Under the pieces are notes generated by a model. The model was not told the origin of the DNA and made no database searches. It saw only the letters and a program-made list of their open reading frames with translations. Shown here piece after piece: positions 6,639 to 9,175 of a stretch of DNA of 9,175 bases. This stretch comes from Deinococcales bacterium (GTDB lineage: Bacteria > Deinococcota > Deinococci > Deinococcales > Deinococcaceae). Position 1 is the stretch's first letter; each line of letters opens with the position of its first letter. The stretch lies in the NCBI GenBank assembly GCA_025359705.1, contig JANYFS010000074.1:1-9175 (forward strand), given 5' to 3'. The position numbers were made by a program, and so were the translations under genes.

Positions 6639-8451
6639 CTCTATTTCCTTGGCCCCCCCATTTTTAGGAAAGGCATCACTTGCTGATCTTATGGCGATCC
6701 CCAAACCCTCCAACCCATTTTGGGTAGGTGGTTACGAGTTCAACAGCCAAATTGGTTTCCCCAATGGTGGTTATGGCCCCACCGACCCAACACGTCAATG
6801 GAACTGGGTGGTTTCTGGGACAGCAGGTTCAACCACGCTCACGTATGTCAGTGGGGATCTATTTAGCGACATCGGAACCTCACCTTTCTCGGTAGTCATC
6901 CATCACACGAATGGAGAGTGGCGAGTTTATAGCGTTCTGACCTCGAACGGTTCCACCATTACGTTAAATAGGCCACTCGACTTTGCCGTGACTTCTGGGG
7001 CGATGAGTAATCTTCACTTTCAGGGTAATCATCTGACTGAAAATGGTTACTACGCTTTGGCAGACCATATCTACACATTCCCACGCAGTTATGCTTCAAG
7101 GGATAATTACCTCGAGCGGTTCCTCCCCACCGACACGGTAGGCAAGTGGGTAGTAATTGGTGGGGGCAACCCTTACAACATCACCTACAACAATGGTGCT
7201 AACTCGAGTCGCTCAGACAATCGAATCTTTGCTGCCTCAGCGCGTGGGCTGGACATGGTAACAACTGCCACGGGTCAAGGCATCCAATGGCCCGCCCTAA
7301 ACCTGAATCAACGCAAAGGCATCCTCGAGATCAATCTGGGCCTCCGCGCGGGTTCGACGGGGCTACTGACCGTTACGTTTGACGGTCAAGGGGCGTTTGG
7401 TCAGGTTCTGACCCCCGACTTTAAGACCATTCGTATCCCGTTCAATAACTGCAAAATAGCGACTATTACCATCACCAACAGCGACAACAGCGCTACGGCA
7501 TTCACAGTCGGGCGTATCATCGCTTGGTCTAATTCCGCTCCCGCTGGGGGGCGTTTGTTCAACCCTTACGCAAAAGTTGTGATGCTGATGGACTCGTGGG
7601 GAGTTTTCCCCACATCAGCGAACGGGCAGAGTGGGGTTGCAGAGGCGGTTCGTAGGCGACTCGAACAGCGCATGTTCCAAGATACGGGCGTGCTTGTCCC
7701 TATCCAAAACTTCAGTAGTGGGGGGAAGACAAGCCGCTGGGCGCGTTGGTGGTTCAAAACCTACGTCCTAGACAATAAGCCTGACTACGTAATTATCGGA
7801 CTTGGAACCAACGATGCAAATGGAATCTCCAGCGTAGAATCCCTCCCCGATGGTTCCACAGCAGCACAAGGGCCAGTCAGCGCGGCGGAATATGCCGAAA
7901 ACATCAATTGGATGATTGCTCAGTGTGAGGCCAACGGAATCGTGCCTATCATCGTGCGCCCCTCGAGCAGTGGTGTACCCGGACAAGCACAGGCAAGAGG
8001 TGCGTATGACGAAATTCTCGCTACGGGGGGCGCACTTGCCACAGTAACCAACAGCTACGACAGTCTCTACGCCAATACCTTTTATGCAGATGCTTTGCAG
8101 GGCGGTGGCGGGCTGGGCGCAGGGAATCCAATGGCAATTACTACAACTCAGCCAAACTCGAGTGTACGGATAGGACTCGATGTCAAATCCAGTGCCGCTA
8201 CTACAGGGGGTAGCTTATTTCAGGTCAGTAATAACACGACCCCTGTGTTTGGAATAGATTTTGACGGTTTAGTGGCGATGCCTAGATTCAGTATCGGCTA
8301 TGTCAGTGGTCAGAACCAACTCCGTACCCCCATTACTGAACTTGCAAATCGAATTGCTTTGGTAGTAAACCCCGCGACGGGCAAGGGAATGCTGGTTTAT
8401 TGTGACGGTACAAATTGGCGGTATGTCTCGGATGGCACGGTTGCGGTTTAA
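6631..8451 (+). CDS. Tailspike-like protein with SGNH/GDSL hydrolase domain lacking its catalytic His
   Basis: A 606-residue protein. Residues 1-150 form a beta-rich N-terminal region. Residues 165-300 resemble a carbohydrate-binding beta-sandwich. Residues 313-490 carry an SGNH/GDSL hydrolase domain: block I VVMLMDSWG with nucleophile candidate S322, block II Gly in FSSGGKTS (G364/G365), and block III GLGTNDAN with N394. The helix after it and the strand GIVPIIVRPSSSG (436-448) also fit the fold. Block V should read DxxH, but the matching place reads YADALQ, with D487 and Q490, and there is no histidine anywhere after residue 146. A Gly-rich junction (491-498) then leads to a fibre-type C-terminus ending NPATGKGMLVYCDGTNWRYVSDG. 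Active relatives deacetylate host polysaccharides during adsorption. This one may bind without cleaving, or use an altered mechanism. Confidence 0.8.
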   Translation: MSSSISLAPPFLGKASLADLMAIPKPSNPFWVGGYEFNSQIGFPNGGYGPTDPTRQWNWVVSGTAGSTTLTYVSGDLFSDIGTSPFSVVIHHTNGEWRVYSVLTSNGSTITLNRPLDFAVTSGAMSNLHFQGNHLTENGYYALADHIYTFPRSYASRDNYLERFLPTDTVGKWVVIGGGNPYNITYNNGANSSRSDNRIFAASARGLDMVTTATGQGIQWPALNLNQRKGILEINLGLRAGSTGLLTVTFDGQGAFGQVLTPDFKTIRIPFNNCKIATITITNSDNSATAFTVGRIIAWSNSAPAGGRLFNPYAKVVMLMDSWGVFPTSANGQSGVAEAVRRRLEQRMFQDTGVLVPIQNFSSGGKTSRWARWWFKTYVLDNKPDYVIIGLGTNDANGISSVESLPDGSTAAQGPVSAAEYAENINWMIAQCEANGIVPIIVRPSSSGVPGQAQARGAYDEILATGGALATVTNSYDSLYANTFYADALQGGGGLGAGNPMAITTTQPNSSVRIGLDVKSSAATTGGSLFQVSNNTTPVFGIDFDGLVAMPRFSIGYVSGQNQLRTPITELANRIALVVNPATGKGMLVYCDGTNWRYVSDGTVAV

Positions 8452-8519
8452 GCTCCGCATCGTATCCACAGTACGGGTAAAACTTAGACTATGACCAATT
8501 TTCGAGGGATCCCCAGAGT

Positions 8520-8524
8520 GAGGG
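8520..8524 (+). promoter_or_regulatory. Ribosome binding site for the holin-like gene
   Basis: GAGGG is followed by a four-base gap before ATG 8529. The 77-base spacer from 8452 to 8528 shows no clear promoter or terminator hairpin. ATG 8491 could open only a 15-codon frame and is not favoured. Confidence 0.55.
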
Positions 8525-8528
8525 TACG

Positions 8529-8945
8529 ATGCCACTGAGAAGCGACAGCGTACCAGACAAGACTACGATCACGGTCTTTGTGGCAAGTTTAGTGGTCTCG
8601 ATCATCGCCTACATCGCCAAGGCATATCAAAAAAACAGCAAAGAACGTCCAGCCAACTTCCCTGAATTCTTGGCTGGAGTTTGTGGTGCGGCGCTCTTCG
8701 GAGCAGTTGCGGGTGCGGCGGCTTTGGAATATCTCAGCATCTCGTTTACGGGTGTGATGGCAATTAGCGGCGCTGTAGCGTGGCTTGGGGGTGATGTATT
8801 CAGATGGGTAGCCTTGAGACTAATCACAAAGTATTTCAAGATAGAGTCGCCTCTCACGGTGGTGGATTCGGTCACAACAGCGAACTCATCCACCACCGTG
8901 AACCCAACGAACCAGAATCCGCCACAAGGGGGGTCGAACCCATGA
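8529..8945 (+). CDS. Putative phage holin
   Basis: A 138-residue membrane protein with about three hydrophobic segments at 12-31, 46-66 and 70-88, short basic loops (KAYQKNSKER at 31-40), and a motif WLGGDVFRWVALRLITKYF at 85-103 that resembles the end of several small phage holin families. Holins form membrane lesions that release the endolysin and set lysis timing. The last 34 residues are hydrophilic and rich in Ser, Thr, Asn and Pro. This tail contains a perfect 14-bp inverted repeat at DNA level. It follows the spike gene with its own ribosome binding site and overlaps the next gene as ATGA. Holin identity rests on topology, size and position. A different small membrane protein remains possible, and no endolysin is visible in the window. 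Confidence 0.7.
   Translation: MPLRSDSVPDKTTITVFVASLVVSIIAYIAKAYQKNSKERPANFPEFLAGVCGAALFGAVAGAAALEYLSISFTGVMAISGAVAWLGGDVFRWVALRLITKYFKIESPLTVVDSVTTANSSTTVNPTNQNPPQGGSNP
8854..8901. repeat. Perfect 14-bp inverted repeat, 20-base loop, in the holin-like gene
   Basis: TCACGGTGGTGGAT at 8854-8867 pairs exactly with 8888-8901. The mRNA could form a strong stem-loop near the 3' end of the holin-like gene, roughly 40 bases before the start of the overlapping next gene. No T-run follows the stem, so it is not a typical terminator. Confidence 0.93.
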
Positions 8946-9175
8946 TCCCTCCCCGCAGCCGCTCCACAAGGGCGATATTCCAGTTTTTCGTAGTAATGAT
9001 TTTAATTTTCGTCGCTGTTGTTTTTAAGCGCGAGGTTGGTCATCGTATTTTCATCTCCACTGACCCGCTCACGTTGTGTACCCAAGCCTCGAGAGCAATT
9101 GCGCTTCTGATGGGCTATCTGGCCCTAAGTAGTGGAGTGCGTCATAAAAAGCCTTGGAGGACATCAATCTTCACG
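8942..9175 (+). CDS. Small membrane protein, 3' partial, coupled to the holin-like gene
   Basis: ATG 8942 overlaps the preceding TGA (ATGA) and has a strong AAGGGGGG site at 8926-8933. The frame is open to the window's right edge, giving 78 residues. An N-terminal basic segment (RSRSTR at 5-10) precedes a hydrophobic helix at 11-28 (IFQFFVVMILIFVAVVFK); a second, weaker one lies at 51-65 (RAIALLMGYLALSSG). I do not recognise the family. Position and topology suggest a second holin, antiholin or other lysis accessory protein. The orientation implied by basic residues before the first helix is N-terminus in the cytoplasm. A CTCGAG site falls inside it at 9088-9093. Confidence 0.65.
   Translation, partial: MIPPRSRSTRAIFQFFVVMILIFVAVVFKREVGHRIFISTDPLTLCTQASRAIALLMGYLALSSGVRHKKPWRTSIFT

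Larger units (their letters stand above)
10..9093. repeat. Dispersed CTCGAG palindrome, 27 copies
   Basis: CTCGAG starts at 10, 700, 925, 1353, 1522, 1873, 2089, 2739, 3309, 3467, 3494, 3841, 3855, 4515, 4797, 4974, 5100, 5425, 5879, 6486, 6618, 7111, 7203, 7324, 7962, 8157 and 9088. Near-even base composition predicts roughly two or three by chance in this length. The copies fall in all three codon phases: Leu-Glu, xxC-TCG-AGx and xCT-CGA-Gxx. The enrichment is therefore at DNA level and not due to one amino acid pair. Counting was by eye. Confidence 0.85.

Noticed and set aside
1950..8451. A diversity-generating retroelement acting on the lectin-like or fibre genes
   Set aside because: No reverse transcriptase and no template/variable repeat pair with adenine-biased differences is visible in the window.
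5222..8469. CGTATCCAC shared by the two spacers at 5222-5230 and 8461-8469
   Set aside because: Many 9-base matches are expected by chance in a window of this length, and the flanks do not match.
8627..8896. 89-codon open frame on the - strand opposite the holin-like gene
   Set aside because: It mirrors the codon pattern of the + strand membrane protein and has no supporting start signal.

Overview
The window reads as the end of the structural module and the start of the lysis module of a tailed bacteriophage (or prophage). All genes are on the + strand, tightly packed, with overlapping ATGA/TGATG-type junctions. There is no tRNA, rRNA, CRISPR array, integrase or transposase. Base composition is near even. 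The hexamer CTCGAG is strikingly frequent (27 copies found by eye). The host cannot be named from the sequence; the iterated palindrome is the best clue, because a phage often shares such a signature with its host.

Layout: (1) 2-496, a helical acidic protein cut by the window's left edge and not recognised, followed by a 14-bp tandem repeat that begins inside its stop codon. (2) 559-4579, three coupled genes for tail-fibre/baseplate-type proteins: a coiled-coil protein with a beta-sandwich tip, a modular fibre with repeated shaft units and a carbohydrate-binding-like insert, and a LamG/concanavalin-like lectin protein. (3) 4581-5213, a GT-A-type glycosyltransferase embedded in the fibre genes. 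(4) 5251-6408, three small beta-rich proteins. The last is followed by a coding-looking stretch in another frame (6401-6565), suggesting a frameshift. (5) 6631-8451, a tailspike-like protein with an SGNH-hydrolase domain that appears to lack its catalytic histidine. (6) 8529 to the end, a holin-like membrane protein overlapping a second small membrane protein that runs off the window.

Inferred logic: genes 2-4 and 6-9 build or decorate the host-recognition apparatus. The glycosyltransferase could modify either a fibre protein or the host surface. The last two genes probably begin the lysis cassette. Most evident for a closer look are the esterase-like spike lacking histidine, the out-of-frame continuation after 6406, the glycosyltransferase inside the fibre operon, the CTCGAG density, and two perfect inverted repeats inside genes.
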